Source: Candidatus Saccharimonadales bacterium (lineage in GTDB: Bacteria > Patescibacteriota > Saccharimonadia > Saccharimonadales > UBA4665). From it: a stretch of 64,000 bases of DNA. The stretch covers positions 62,001 to 126,000 of the forward strand of contig DASVRW010000002.1 of NCBI GenBank assembly GCA_036388415.1, in the 5' to 3' direction. Each line of letters opens with the position of its first letter. The stretch's first letter is position 1. The translations under genes and the position numbers were made by a program. This document shows, one piece after another, positions 9,544 to 17,466 of this stretch. The notes under the pieces were generated by a model. It was not told the origin of the DNA. It ran no database searches and saw nothing but the letters and a program-made list of their open reading frames with translations.

Positions 9544-11088
9544 ATGGATCAAGCGCTCGCACTCGAGATTATGGCGGAGGGTCATAACGTACTTCTGACC
9601 GGCCCGGCCGGATCAGGCAAGACATATGTACTCAATGAGTTTATTCGGCGCGCCAAGGCTGGCGGCAAGTATGTCGCCGTGACGGCTACAACCGGACTGG
9701 CTGCCACGCATCTCGGCGGTAATACGATTCACGCCTGGAGTGGCATGGGCATAGCCGATCAGCTGCACCCGCAGTTTGACGAGCATTTGCTCAAGGGCAG
9801 ACGAGACATCATCGAAGCGACTGACATACTGGTGATTGATGAGATCTCGATGCTGCACGATTACCGCCTGGATATGGTGGACGAGATTGCCCGCAAAGTC
9901 CGCAAACGTGATGAGCCGTTCGGCGGTATCCAGGTCATCCTCTGCGGTGATTTCTTTCAGTTGCCACCAGTCAATCGGGGTGACAGCCGGCAGGGCAGCT
10001 TCGTCGTGAGCTCCGAAATATGGGAAGAATTCGATCCCGTTATCTGTTATCTCGAAGAGCAGCACCGGCAGGATGACGACGACTTTTTAGAAATTTTGAA
10101 CGCCCTGCGCGCGGGCGACGTCCGCCGCCGCCATGCCGAACTGCTGCTGGCCCGCGTCGATGCTGACCTTGGTGAGCACACCGAAGCAACTGAGCTGCAT
10201 ACCGTCAATATTGATGTCGACCGCATCAACCAATCGCGTCTCGATAGCATTCCCGGCAAAGAGCACCACTACGAACTTTCGACATCAGGCAAAGAATCAT
10301 ATGTTGAGTCGCTGAAGCGCTCATGTCTGGCGCTGGACGTGCTGACGCTCAAAAAAGGCGCGCTCGTCATGTGTATCAAAAACAGTGCTGAAAAGCGTTA
10401 TGCCAATGGCTCGCTTGGTACGGTTGTCGACTTCGAAAAGAGTACGGATTTTCCGATTATTGAACTGCTCAGCAGCGGCCGGCGCATTACCATGGAGCCA
10501 GAAAGCTGGGAGCTGCGCGATGGCAACAAGAAGCGGGCTGCGATTGCTCAAATACCGCTGCGGCTCGCCTGGGCGATTACAGTACACAAAAGCCAGGGTA
10601 TGACCCTGGACGCAGCCCGCATTGACCTGCGCCGGGCATTTGTCGAGGGTATGGGCTACGTCGCGCTGTCGCGGGTACGCCGCCTCGACAATCTCAGTCT
10701 CGTCGGTATCAACCGAATGGCGCTGCAGATCAGTGAAGAAGCGCTTGAGATAGACAAGCAGCTCCGCCGCAAGTCCGCCTCTGACGCCGCCCGCTTTGAG
10801 CCGCTCCGCGAAAAAGCTCTGAAACGAGCCGCTCTCGAAAAATCAAATCCCACGCCGAAGGCAGCAACAGGGGGCTGGACCGACAAACTTGCCAAGATGC
10901 GTGCTGAATACCCCAATGCCTACAAACCCTGGACCAAGGCTGATGACGCCAAGCTGATGGATGTATTTAGTGATGGCAAGCCAAAATCGCTCAAAGATCT
11001 AACGGCAGTGTTTGGCCGACATCCCGGATCCATTCGCGTTCGTCTGCAGAAGCATTTTGGCGAAGACGCAGTCGCTGATCTGCACTAA
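9544..11088 (+). CDS. PIF1/RecD-type DNA helicase with C-terminal HTH-like module
   Basis: 514 residues, superfamily 1B. Walker A GPAGSGKT is at 20-27, motif Ia VAVTATTGLAA, Walker B LVIDEISML, motif III ILCGDFFQLPPV, and late motifs WAITVHKSQGMTLD and GYVALSRVR. Such 5'-3' helicases unwind G-quadruplexes, R-loops or blocked forks. The last 70 residues (YKPWTKADDAKLMDVFSDGKSLKDLTAVFGRHPGSIRVRL, with a short gap) look like a SANT/HTH-type helical domain that may add DNA binding. It begins 45 bases after the small helical protein. Confidence 0.9.
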   Translation: MDQALALEIMAEGHNVLLTGPAGSGKTYVLNEFIRRAKAGGKYVAVTATTGLAATHLGGNTIHAWSGMGIADQLHPQFDEHLLKGRRDIIEATDILVIDEISMLHDYRLDMVDEIARKVRKRDEPFGGIQVILCGDFFQLPPVNRGDSRQGSFVVSSEIWEEFDPVICYLEEQHRQDDDDFLEILNALRAGDVRRRHAELLLARVDADLGEHTEATELHTVNIDVDRINQSRLDSIPGKEHHYELSTSGKESYVESLKRSCLALDVLTLKKGALVMCIKNSAEKRYANGSLGTVVDFEKSTDFPIIELLSSGRRITMEPESWELRDGNKKRAAIAQIPLRLAWAITVHKSQGMTLDAARIDLRRAFVEGMGYVALSRVRRLDNLSLVGINRMALQISEEALEIDKQLRRKSASDAARFEPLREKALKRAALEKSNPTPKAATGGWTDKLAKMRAEYPNAYKPWTKADDAKLMDVFSDGKPKSLKDLTAVFGRHPGSIRVRLQKHFGEDAVADLH

Positions 11089-11255
11089 TCTTGCTGTTTA
11101 TATAATGGCCGCAGCATCCTCGGCACCGAGCAGTATCGTAGTGGATATAGACATAACAGCTATGTGACATGTTGTTAAAAAAGTTAACAAAATATTTGGC
11201 ATGAGCGTCATGTGACTGGCAATATATCGTCATAAATTAAATGAGGGTCGCGGTC

Positions 11256-11879
11256 ATGGCACATAACATTACTAGAAATACAGGCAGAAAATTGCAGCTT
11301 CGGAATTTTCAACCGCTGGCACGGGCTGTCATGGTTGTATCTGCTGTTGCAGTCCTGGCGACAGGCGTAACCTATGCTGCTCTGCAGAGCCAGGCCGCTA
11401 ATCTGACGGGCAACTCTATTAGCACGGCGACGGCTGATCTGCGGATATCGACAACCAGCTCGACCAGCTCGACGAGTTTCGCTAATACCAAAACTGGATT
11501 TGCCTTTAGTAATATTATTCCTGGTGCCGCTGCCGTGCCGACTGATGGCAATCTGTTCTATCTCAAAAACTTTGGCACTGCGCCAATGGCCCTGAAAGTT
11601 GCAATTAGTTCGACGCCAACCAATCTTTCAAGCGTCGACCTCAGCAAAGTCTACATACAGTTTAGCCGCGTCGATACCACGGCAGTTCAGAAACTACCAG
11701 TTGCCAGCCTTATCGCTTCCCACACCACGGGCGGTACGCCGGTCACCGATAACCTCGTCGGTGGAGCGACGGCACAGTACAAAACCCAGGTTGTCATGGA
11801 TGATGATGCTTTCAGTGGGGCTTCAGCAACCATTGGCGGCATTGACCTAGTGTTTACCGGCTTGGTAGTAACACAATAA
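11256..11879 (+). CDS. TasA/camelysin-like secreted fibre-type protein
   Basis: About 207 residues from ATG 11256, preferred over ATG 11241 because GAGGG lies at the right distance. One hydrophobic segment (MVVSAVAVLATGVTYAAL) acts as a signal peptide. The rest is a low-charge, Ser/Thr/Gly-rich beta-type domain with GFAFSNIIPGAAAVPTDGNLFYLKNFGTAPMALKVAI, the pattern of SipW-dependent TasA/CalY-like proteins. Those are processed by SipW-type signal peptidase and assemble into extracellular fibres. A SipW-type peptidase follows 19 bases later, supporting the call. Upstream, 11170-11210 has short palindromes (GTTAAAAAAGTTAAC, CATGAGCGTCATG). Confidence 0.7.
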   Translation: MAHNITRNTGRKLQLRNFQPLARAVMVVSAVAVLATGVTYAALQSQAANLTGNSISTATADLRISTTSSTSSTSFANTKTGFAFSNIIPGAAAVPTDGNLFYLKNFGTAPMALKVAISSTPTNLSSVDLSKVYIQFSRVDTTAVQKLPVASLIASHTTGGTPVTDNLVGGATAQYKTQVVMDDDAFSGASATIGGIDLVFTGLVVTQ

Positions 11880-11898
11880 GCACCCATACGACACGCGC

Positions 11899-12489
11899 AT
11901 GACACAGCAGTACGCCTCCGCACAGCCAGCAGCCATCCGGATTATTACGATGGTAATGTGGCTGTGCGTCGTACTGTCGGTCGTTGCGATCGGACTCGTA
12001 GGGTATGCCCGGCTGCACGGTAGGGCAGTGCTCAGTGTACAGACGGGTAGTATGCAGCCAGCCATACGCCCCGGTGACGCTGTCGTTGTCCGTAATGCGT
12101 CTGCTGCGTTGACCGCAAATTCGACGCCGAGTAATTTGCGAGTAGGTGATATTGTAACATTTTGGAGCCCCAGCCAGCCGGATACGCTGATCACGCACCG
12201 AATTGTGAACATTTCGCCCGCATCCGGGATGGTAATTACCAAAGGCGATGCGCTGGACGCGCCGGATACAGCTATCAATGCCGATGCCATCCTGGGTAAA
12301 GTCGAACATATTGTACCAGGTGCCGGCTATGGACTCAGTATACTGCGCCGTCCGATCGGACTAGCAGCAGCCGTCTACCTACCGGCGGCCGTGCTGATAT
12401 ACGGCGAAATCAGCCGCCTGATGCACCACTATGACAGGCGTTTTTACCGGCTAGCTGCGTACCGCTTGCCAGCTCCGGCTTCCCGGTAG
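11899..12489 (+). CDS. sipW: SipW-type signal peptidase I
   Basis: 196 residues, two membrane segments (about 13-36 and 149-168). The catalytic Ser51 lies in VQTGSMQPAIRPGD. His100 in LITHRIV replaces the usual bacterial Lys, as in SipW and the archaeal/ER class. The KGDALDAPD box follows. It removes signal peptides outside the membrane; the adjacent TasA-like protein is the likely substrate. The 19-base gap suggests one transcript. Confidence 0.9.
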   Translation: MTQQYASAQPAAIRIITMVMWLCVVLSVVAIGLVGYARLHGRAVLSVQTGSMQPAIRPGDAVVVRNASAALTANSTPSNLRVGDIVTFWSPSQPDTLITHRIVNISPASGMVITKGDALDAPDTAINADAILGKVEHIVPGAGYGLSILRRPIGLAAAVYLPAAVLIYGEISRLMHHYDRRFYRLAAYRLPAPASR

Positions 12490-12665
12490 TGCTCGATCGT
12501 ATTTCTGGCCGATTCCTTGCCGACTCCTTGCCTATTTCTGGTCCATTTCCGTCCTATCCCGTACTCCACCTTTATGACACAGAGTACCATTTCTAACTGT
12601 CGGTCCGACGCAGAGACCGTATAGTAATTGCAGTCTACGCTACTGTATGTGCAAAGGAGGTGTAT

Positions 12666-13313
12666 GTGAAAATTACAAAATTCGTTCATTCCTGTTTGCT
12701 GGTCGAAATGCCGGCACCTGTTAACCGGACTGCATTGTTTGACCCTGGAGTTATGAGTGAAGCAGCGCTTGATGTCGATGCACTTGAATTTCTGGACAAT
12801 ATTATCATTACGCACAGCCACGTCGACCATATGAGTCTGCCGCTGCTGCAAAAACTGCGGGCCAAATTCCCGAGTGCCCAGATTACCGCACCACCAGAAG
12901 CTCGAATGCTGCTCGCCGAGCAGGGAATTGAATCGGTCAGCGAGGAGACGCCGGGAATTGCTTTCTTTGCCTCGCCGCATGCCGACGTCTCACCGCTATT
13001 TCCGACGCCGCAGCAAGCGGGCGTACATTATCTCGACACCTTGACTAACCCGGGCGACGGGTATGATTTCAGTGAAACGAAAGCCATTTTAGCTTTGCCA
13101 ATTACCGCCCCTTGGGGCGCGACGACCGACGCTGTCCGAACCGCCCTAAAGTTGAAGCCGCAGTACATTATCCCAATCCATGACTGGCACTGGAGCGATG
13201 ATGCCCGCACGCAAACCTATGACAATTTAGAGCCATTCTTCGCCGATCATGACATCAAATTTATCAAACCCATAACCGGGCAACCGTTTGTCATAGATAT
13301 AAGTATCAACTAG
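12666..13313 (+). CDS. Metallo-beta-lactamase-fold hydrolase
   Basis: 215 residues, starting at GTG 12666: AAAGGAGG at 12653-12660 has proper spacing to it, whereas an upstream GTG at 12660 would overlap that site. The start (V)KITKFVHSCLLVE is typical of this group. The metal motif HSHVDH is at residues 50-55 and later ligands are in IPIHDWHWSD. The protein is UPF0173/UlaG-like; substrate unknown, cytoplasmic. The stretch 12490-12652 holds only a small hairpin (CGGTCCGAC/GACCG). Confidence 0.85.
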   Translation: MKITKFVHSCLLVEMPAPVNRTALFDPGVMSEAALDVDALEFLDNIIITHSHVDHMSLPLLQKLRAKFPSAQITAPPEARMLLAEQGIESVSEETPGIAFFASPHADVSPLFPTPQQAGVHYLDTLTNPGDGYDFSETKAILALPITAPWGATTDAVRTALKLKPQYIIPIHDWHWSDDARTQTYDNLEPFFADHDIKFIKPITGQPFVIDISIN

Positions 13314-13412
13314 TGCAAAGCCGCTTCACAGGCCCGATCCAAGCCGGAAAGCACAAGCAGACTGAACGAAGCGCCATAACCCAAACGAAATAATGTAACG
13401 AAAGCGAGGAAT

Positions 13413-14240
13413 ATGAACGACAATAACACCTATACGCTAAATACTGGAGCTACTATCCCGGCTGTCGGCTTTGGCTGCTGGCAGGTAACACCCGATAGCG
13501 CTGCTCGCACTGCCGTCGAGGCTGCGATCGATGCCGGCTACCGTCACTTTGATACCGCCAAAATATACGGCAATGAAACTGGCGTCGGCGCTGGCCTGAC
13601 AGCTGGCGGCATGGCGCGGGAAGACGTGTTTGTCACCACCAAACTTTGGAACGATGATCAGGCCTACGACACGGCGCTGGGCGCTATTGATGAATCCCTC
13701 GCCAAACTGAGCCTCGACTATGTCGACTTGTACTTGATTCACTGGCCGGAAAGCGGCACGCGGCTTGACGCCTGGCGGGCGATGCAGGATATATACGCCT
13801 CTGGCAAAGCCAAGGCCGTCGGAGTTAGTAATTATACCGTCCGCCATCTGGAGGAATTACTAGCAGGCAGCGAGCTGGTACCAGCTGTCAATCAGGTAGA
13901 GTTCCATCCATATATTTACGAACAGCAAAAGCAGCTGCTGGACTACTGCGCTGACAAAAACATTATTATCGAAGCTTATAGCCCGCTGGCGCGTCACTCG
14001 CGCGACGTTGACGAGCGCATCGCCGCCATTGCGGAGCAGGTCGGCCGCACGCCTTCACAGGTGATACTACGCTGGTGTCTGCAACACGGCACCGTGCCGC
14101 TGCCACGCTCGACAAACCCCGATCACATCCGCGAAAATTTCGAAATCTTCGATTTTTTCCTTGATGACGAGGCTATGAACACGCTGAATAGTATGAGCGA
14201 CGGCCAGCGGGTAACAAGCGACCCTGAAGAATATGCGTAG
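13413..14240 (+). CDS. Aldo/keto reductase
   Basis: 275 residues, a full-length AKR (beta/alpha)8 barrel with the catalytic tetrad Asp47, Tyr52 (FDTAKIYGNE), Lys77 (VTTKLW) and His110 (YLIHWP). The NADPH-binding end is visible in IIEAYSPLAR and VPLPRSTNPDHIRENFEIFDF. The closest group is the 2,5-diketogluconate/methylglyoxal reductase type, reducing small aldehydes and ketones. AGCGAGG lies upstream of the ATG at 13413. Confidence 0.93.
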   Translation: MNDNNTYTLNTGATIPAVGFGCWQVTPDSAARTAVEAAIDAGYRHFDTAKIYGNETGVGAGLTAGGMAREDVFVTTKLWNDDQAYDTALGAIDESLAKLSLDYVDLYLIHWPESGTRLDAWRAMQDIYASGKAKAVGVSNYTVRHLEELLAGSELVPAVNQVEFHPYIYEQQKQLLDYCADKNIIIEAYSPLARHSRDVDERIAAIAEQVGRTPSQVILRWCLQHGTVPLPRSTNPDHIRENFEIFDFFLDDEAMNTLNSMSDGQRVTSDPEEYA

Positions 14241-14249
14241 GGAACAATA

Positions 14250-14278
14250 TTGACACATTAGCACTATTATGCTAATGT
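14250..14278 (+). promoter_or_regulatory. Promoter with an embedded perfect palindrome
   Basis: TTGACA (14250-14255), 17-base spacer, TAATGT (14273-14278). CATTAGCA (14256-14263) and TGCTAATG (14270-14277) form a perfect 8+8 inverted repeat filling the spacer, a classic repressor-site position. The expected transcription start coincides with the ATG at 14285, so the mRNA would be leaderless. Confidence 0.6.
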
Positions 14279-14284
14279 TAAATC

Positions 14285-14611
14285 ATGGTAGAAAAAAATA
14301 AAAACAGTTTTATATTAATTAAAGAAAAATTAGAAAATGTCGTATCCCATCTCGGTGTTGCCGTTATGCTGGCAGCCACGGTTGTCAGCATCGTCGAGAT
14401 TGCCGAACGAGAGAGTAGCCGGCTCGTTACAACACTACAGCCGGCCTATGTCCACGCCGGATCGACGAGCGATATAGCTGGACAGGCTGGTCATAGCGGA
14501 CATGCCGGGCAGGGCAGCGACCAGGCGCACCGCGGCAAAGAAGAAATTCGCCATGCTGCAGCATCCTACGGCGAACTGCGGCGCCAGCATTTTGTAGCTG
14601 GTACTGTATAA
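14285..14611 (+). CDS. Small membrane protein of unknown function
   Basis: 108 residues. A charged N-terminus is followed by one hydrophobic helix at about 23-41 (LGVAVMLAATVVSIVEIA) and a Gly/His-rich tail (AGQAGHSGHAGQGSDQAHRGKEE). No family recognised. The repressor-type promoter just upstream suggests it is conditionally expressed; the His-rich tail would fit metal binding, but that is a guess. 14612-14800 holds no other gene. Confidence 0.6.
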   Translation: MVEKNKNSFILIKEKLENVVSHLGVAVMLAATVVSIVEIAERESSRLVTTLQPAYVHAGSTSDIAGQAGHSGHAGQGSDQAHRGKEEIRHAAASYGELRRQHFVAGTV

Positions 14612-14800
14612 ACGACGCATCGACTTCGTACATATAATTCCGTACGTAAAATAAAGAGCAGAGACGCTTGGCACATGAGCAGCAGGGGCGCCTAGCGCAG
14701 CTCTTATAAACATAAGCGCTATATGTGTGCAAAACTCGACGACACTAGTAAAACTGTGGATAACTTTTATGTAAAACGCTCATGTTTAGTAGAAAAGTAC

Positions 14801-14853
14801 TTGTAGTGGGTACAAGTGGGTAGTACACTCTAGCTAGTGGGTAATCGTGGGTA
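14801..14853 (+). promoter_or_regulatory. mraZ promoter with four MraZ-type boxes
   Basis: GTGGGTA occurs at 14806-14812, 14816-14822, 14837-14843 and 14847-14853. The members of each pair are exactly 10 bases apart and the pairs are 31 bases apart (three helical turns). MraZ is known to bind TGGGN repeats separated by 5 bases in front of its own operon. A possible promoter, TTGTAG (14801-14806)/17/TACACT (14824-14829), overlaps the boxes, consistent with autorepression. Confidence 0.75.
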
Positions 14854-14935
14854 ACCAAGCAGAGAGCAATCAGCTCGAAACAAGTGTTAACCATCAAAAA
14901 ACAAAAATAACCACTAGCACACTAAAACAATACGT

Positions 14936-15298
14936 ATGGCCACAGTAGATTATTTCCAGCGCAAGCTTGACGACAAGCGGCGGTTAACCATACCGACCGA
15001 ACTTAGAGCCGAATTTGCCGATGGCGTAGTCATAACTCGTGGGTTCAAGCAATACTTACATATCTATCCCAAATCGGTCTGGGACAGCGAAGTTGAGCCG
15101 CAGCTGACGGGAAATATTCTCGATGAGCGCACGGCTGACCTCAACGTACAGTTCCGAGCAGGCAAAAGCGAAGATGAGCTCGACGACAAGCAGGGGCGCA
15201 TCGCGATTGAACAGCATTTGCTGGACTATGCAGGTATTGATAAAGGCGTCGCCTGCGTGCGCGCCGGTAAGTATTGGCGGCTTATGGCTGACACCTAA
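14936..15298 (+). CDS. mraZ: Transcriptional regulator MraZ
   Basis: 120 residues with two AbrB-like halves. The first begins FQRKLDDKRRLTIPTELRAEF and the second contains LDDKQGRIAIEQHLLDYAGI; the conserved DxKGR-type motifs appear as DDKRR and DDKQGR. MraZ forms a ring-shaped oligomer that represses the division and cell-wall cluster. Its position before rsmH and the boxes upstream fit this role. It is a little shorter than the E. coli protein. Confidence 0.93.
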   Translation: MATVDYFQRKLDDKRRLTIPTELRAEFADGVVITRGFKQYLHIYPKSVWDSEVEPQLTGNILDERTADLNVQFRAGKSEDELDDKQGRIAIEQHLLDYAGIDKGVACVRAGKYWRLMADT

Positions 15299-15906
15299 GC
15301 ATCACTATACGTACTAGGCTCCTTAACAATTCATAGAAAACCAAAACTGAAAACTCCCGCAAACAAGATCTGAGCTATCAGGATTGTAGGTCAAATCAAA
15401 CTTACAATAAATGATAGACAGGGAAGAGCAGCCCGCATGACGATTTTATATCGGCATCCGGCGCGATGAGAAACCTACGATAGTAGGTGTCTCAATACAC
15501 ACATTTGCAGGTCAGCTATTCGGTAGTCAACAAGTGGCACCTTGGGGCACCACTCTAAAAACCCTTGCACATTCATCAAAAACACCTCCCAAAACTCCAC
15601 CTCACACATAAGTCTCTCACTTGTTCTGTAGCAATACAGAACCACATCGATCATTTGTTCGTCCAGAAGTCTCATGGATTACTCCAAATCTATGAGATAC
15701 GCTTCGGGACATGCAAACAAATGATCAACCAAAAACAAAAACGTTCCTCCAAAAAAAACAAAAAGTTGGCTATCGAATAGGTGACCTAGCAATCTACTGG
15801 TATAATGCCAGCAGGTTTTAAAACAAAAATCACCAAAACCAAAAAAATTAACAATATAACAAGATGCTTTTCTGTTTCGTCCATCAGCCAGTATAATAGC
15901 TAGCTT
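15299..15906. other. 608-base gap between mraZ and rsmH
   Basis: No convincing gene. A minus-strand 66-residue frame (15475-15675) has a GGAG at suitable distance before its ATG, but its protein shows no pattern and I do not annotate it. Two hairpins are visible: ACCTAC/GTAGGT near 15471-15488 and AGTGG/CCACT near 15531-15553. TATAAT appears at 15801-15806 (preceded by TGG, extended -10 type) and at 15892-15897, both suited to driving rsmH. The stretch 15700-15870 is very A-rich on the plus strand. Confidence 0.4.
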
Positions 15907-16836
15907 ATGACGAGTAGAGAAAGTAGTACGATGACCACAACACAAGCCGATACGCCAGATGATGCATTGCACATCCCGGTGCTTGTAACGCAAGTCATGC
16001 ACTATCTAGATCCGCAGTCTGGGGAATCATACCTCGACCTGACGGCTGGATACGGCGGACACGCGGCGCAGGTGCTTGAACGCACGCAGAATCCGAGCGG
16101 AGCAGTGCTAGTGGACCGCGACGGTAATGCCGTGGCGGAACTCCAGAAACGCTTCAATCACGGTGAAGTAATTGTCCAAAACGATTTTGCAGCTGCTTCG
16201 CAGCAGCTCGTCGACCAGGGCAGGCACTTTGACTGTATTTTGGCAGATCTCGGGGTATCATCACCGCACCTCAACCAGGCGGCACGCGGCTTTTCGCTCG
16301 CCCAGGATGGTCCGCTGGATATGCGGATGGATCAAGACCAGGAACTGTCGGCTGACACTATCGTCAACGGCTATTCCGAAGCGCAACTGATCGACATACT
16401 GGACAATTACGGCGAAGAACCAAAGGCCAGGGCAGTCGCCCGAGCGATACTCGCAGCCAGGCCGGTACGCAGTACCGCGCAGCTTGCCAGCGTCGTAGCC
16501 AGGGTATGGCCCGGACATAGTAAAGTGCATCCTGCGACCAGGACATTTCAGGCAATCCGTATCGCCGTCAACGACGAACTCGGATTAATCGAAAAAGCCT
16601 TGCCGCTGTGGATTAATTTACTGAAGCCAGGCGGACGAATCGCTATAGTATCTTTTCAGAGCCTCGAAGACAGGCTGGTAAAGAATCTATTAGCCGAACG
16701 AAGCGGCAAAGATAGATATGACTCGGACCTCAGACTGCTTACCAAGCGACCAATTACCGCGAGTCACACTGAATTAGTTCACAATCCGCGGTCCCGTAGC
16801 GCTAAGCTGCGAGCCGCAGTGAAAATAAACAAATAA
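15907..16836 (+). CDS. rsmH: 16S rRNA (cytosine1402-N4)-methyltransferase RsmH
   Basis: 309 residues, usual length. Methylates C1402 of 16S rRNA with SAM. HIPVLVTQVMHYL opens the domain; the SAM-binding motif is YLDLTAGYGGHAAQVLE; then VLVDRDGNAV, DCILADLGVSSPHLNQAARGFSL, GPLDMRMD, TFQAIRIAVNDELGLIEKAL and the end SRSAKLRAAVKI. ATG 15931 is an alternative start; ATG 15907 is only 9 bases after a TATAAT, giving a near-leaderless transcript. Confidence 0.93.
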   Translation: MTSRESSTMTTTQADTPDDALHIPVLVTQVMHYLDPQSGESYLDLTAGYGGHAAQVLERTQNPSGAVLVDRDGNAVAELQKRFNHGEVIVQNDFAAASQQLVDQGRHFDCILADLGVSSPHLNQAARGFSLAQDGPLDMRMDQDQELSADTIVNGYSEAQLIDILDNYGEEPKARAVARAILAARPVRSTAQLASVVARVWPGHSKVHPATRTFQAIRIAVNDELGLIEKALPLWINLLKPGGRIAIVSFQSLEDRLVKNLLAERSGKDRYDSDLRLLTKRPITASHTELVHNPRSRSAKLRAAVKINK

Positions 16837-16853
16837 AATAAAAGGAGGCTATC

Positions 16854-16913
16854 ATGCCTATACAAATCAAAAGCTCATCACGTGCTTACAAAGTTCACGT
16901 CAAAGTAGTCTAG
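16854..16913 (+). CDS. 19-residue micro-ORF in the division cluster
   Basis: ATG at 16854 follows AAAGGAGG at ideal spacing, one of the best ribosome binding sites in the window. It encodes 19 residues (MPIQIKSSSRAYKVHVKVV) and ends TAG at 16911-16913. A strong hairpin follows at 16932-16952. This could be a leader peptide controlling ftsL-ftsI transcription, or a real small basic protein. Confidence 0.5.
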   Translation: MPIQIKSSSRAYKVHVKVV

Positions 16914-16931
16914 TACTGCAATGACCGGAGA

Positions 16932-16952
16932 AGGGCAACGTATTGTTGCCCT
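16932..16952 (+). terminator. Hairpin after the micro-ORF, possible attenuator
   Basis: AGGGCAAC, GTATT, GTTGCCCT: a perfect 8-bp stem followed by CTTTCC, so only a weak T tract. It lies between rsmH/micro-ORF and ftsL and may reduce read-through rather than end transcription. Confidence 0.4.
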
Positions 16953-17003
16953 CTTTCCACATCTCTAGCTAGTACATAGCTCGGAACATTTATTCTTCAC
17001 ACA

Positions 17004-17024
17004 GGCTTGATCATGTATCAAGCC
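17004..17024 (+). promoter_or_regulatory. Perfect hairpin in front of ftsL
   Basis: GGCTTGAT, CATGT, ATCAAGCC: an 8-bp perfect inverted repeat 35 bases before the ftsL start. It could act as an mRNA structure or an operator. A second AAAAGGAG at about 17046-17053 is the ftsL ribosome binding site. Confidence 0.35.
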
Positions 17025-17058
17025 CATATACAAACACACTAAAATAAAAGGAGCGCAT

Positions 17059-17433
17059 ATGACGTACTCTAGTTCTATTGCTATGTCTCGCGCTATGACG
17101 CAGCGGACTCCACAGGGTCAAAGATTCGCCAGTCGAGGTCAAAATGCGGTTGATTTTCGTCGCACCAGCACCCGGCTTGGACCGATCAGCAACACTGTTA
17201 TTATTATCGTACTGGCCTGCTTGCTCGGTTTATTATATCTGACACAGGTCACGAAAACAGATGCGTATGGCTACCAAATCGACAAATTGCAAACGCAGCA
17301 ATCACAGCTGAAACAGGAAAATGAAGACCTGGTACTGGCTTCGGCACAGATGCAGTCGCTCGACCGCGTGCAGGCAAGCCCACAGGCAACTGCCATGGTT
17401 CCGGTATCTCCGTCTGGTACAGTTCGCCAGTAA
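17059..17433 (+). CDS. ftsL: FtsL/DivIC-like division protein
   Basis: 124 residues: a basic cytoplasmic N-terminus of about 45 residues, one membrane helix (NTVIIIVLACLLGLLYLTQV), then a short coiled coil (IDKLQTQQSQLKQENEDLVLASAQMQSL). This layout and the place directly before ftsI identify it as the FtsL-type partner of FtsQ/DivIB in the divisome. Sequence alone would be weak evidence. RBS AAAAGGAG precedes the ATG. Confidence 0.8.
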   Translation: MTYSSSIAMSRAMTQRTPQGQRFASRGQNAVDFRRTSTRLGPISNTVIIIVLACLLGLLYLTQVTKTDAYGYQIDKLQTQQSQLKQENEDLVLASAQMQSLDRVQASPQATAMVPVSPSGTVRQ

Positions 17434-17466
17434 TCACGAAATATCTGTATAATATATACTGAGCTT

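Noticed and set aside
11170..11210. Riboswitch before the TasA-like gene
   Set aside because: Only two short palindromes are visible; no larger fold or known aptamer pattern.
15475..15675. 66-residue minus-strand frame between mraZ and rsmH
   Set aside because: A GGAG site is present, but the protein shows no recognisable pattern and would oppose the cluster; not enough support.
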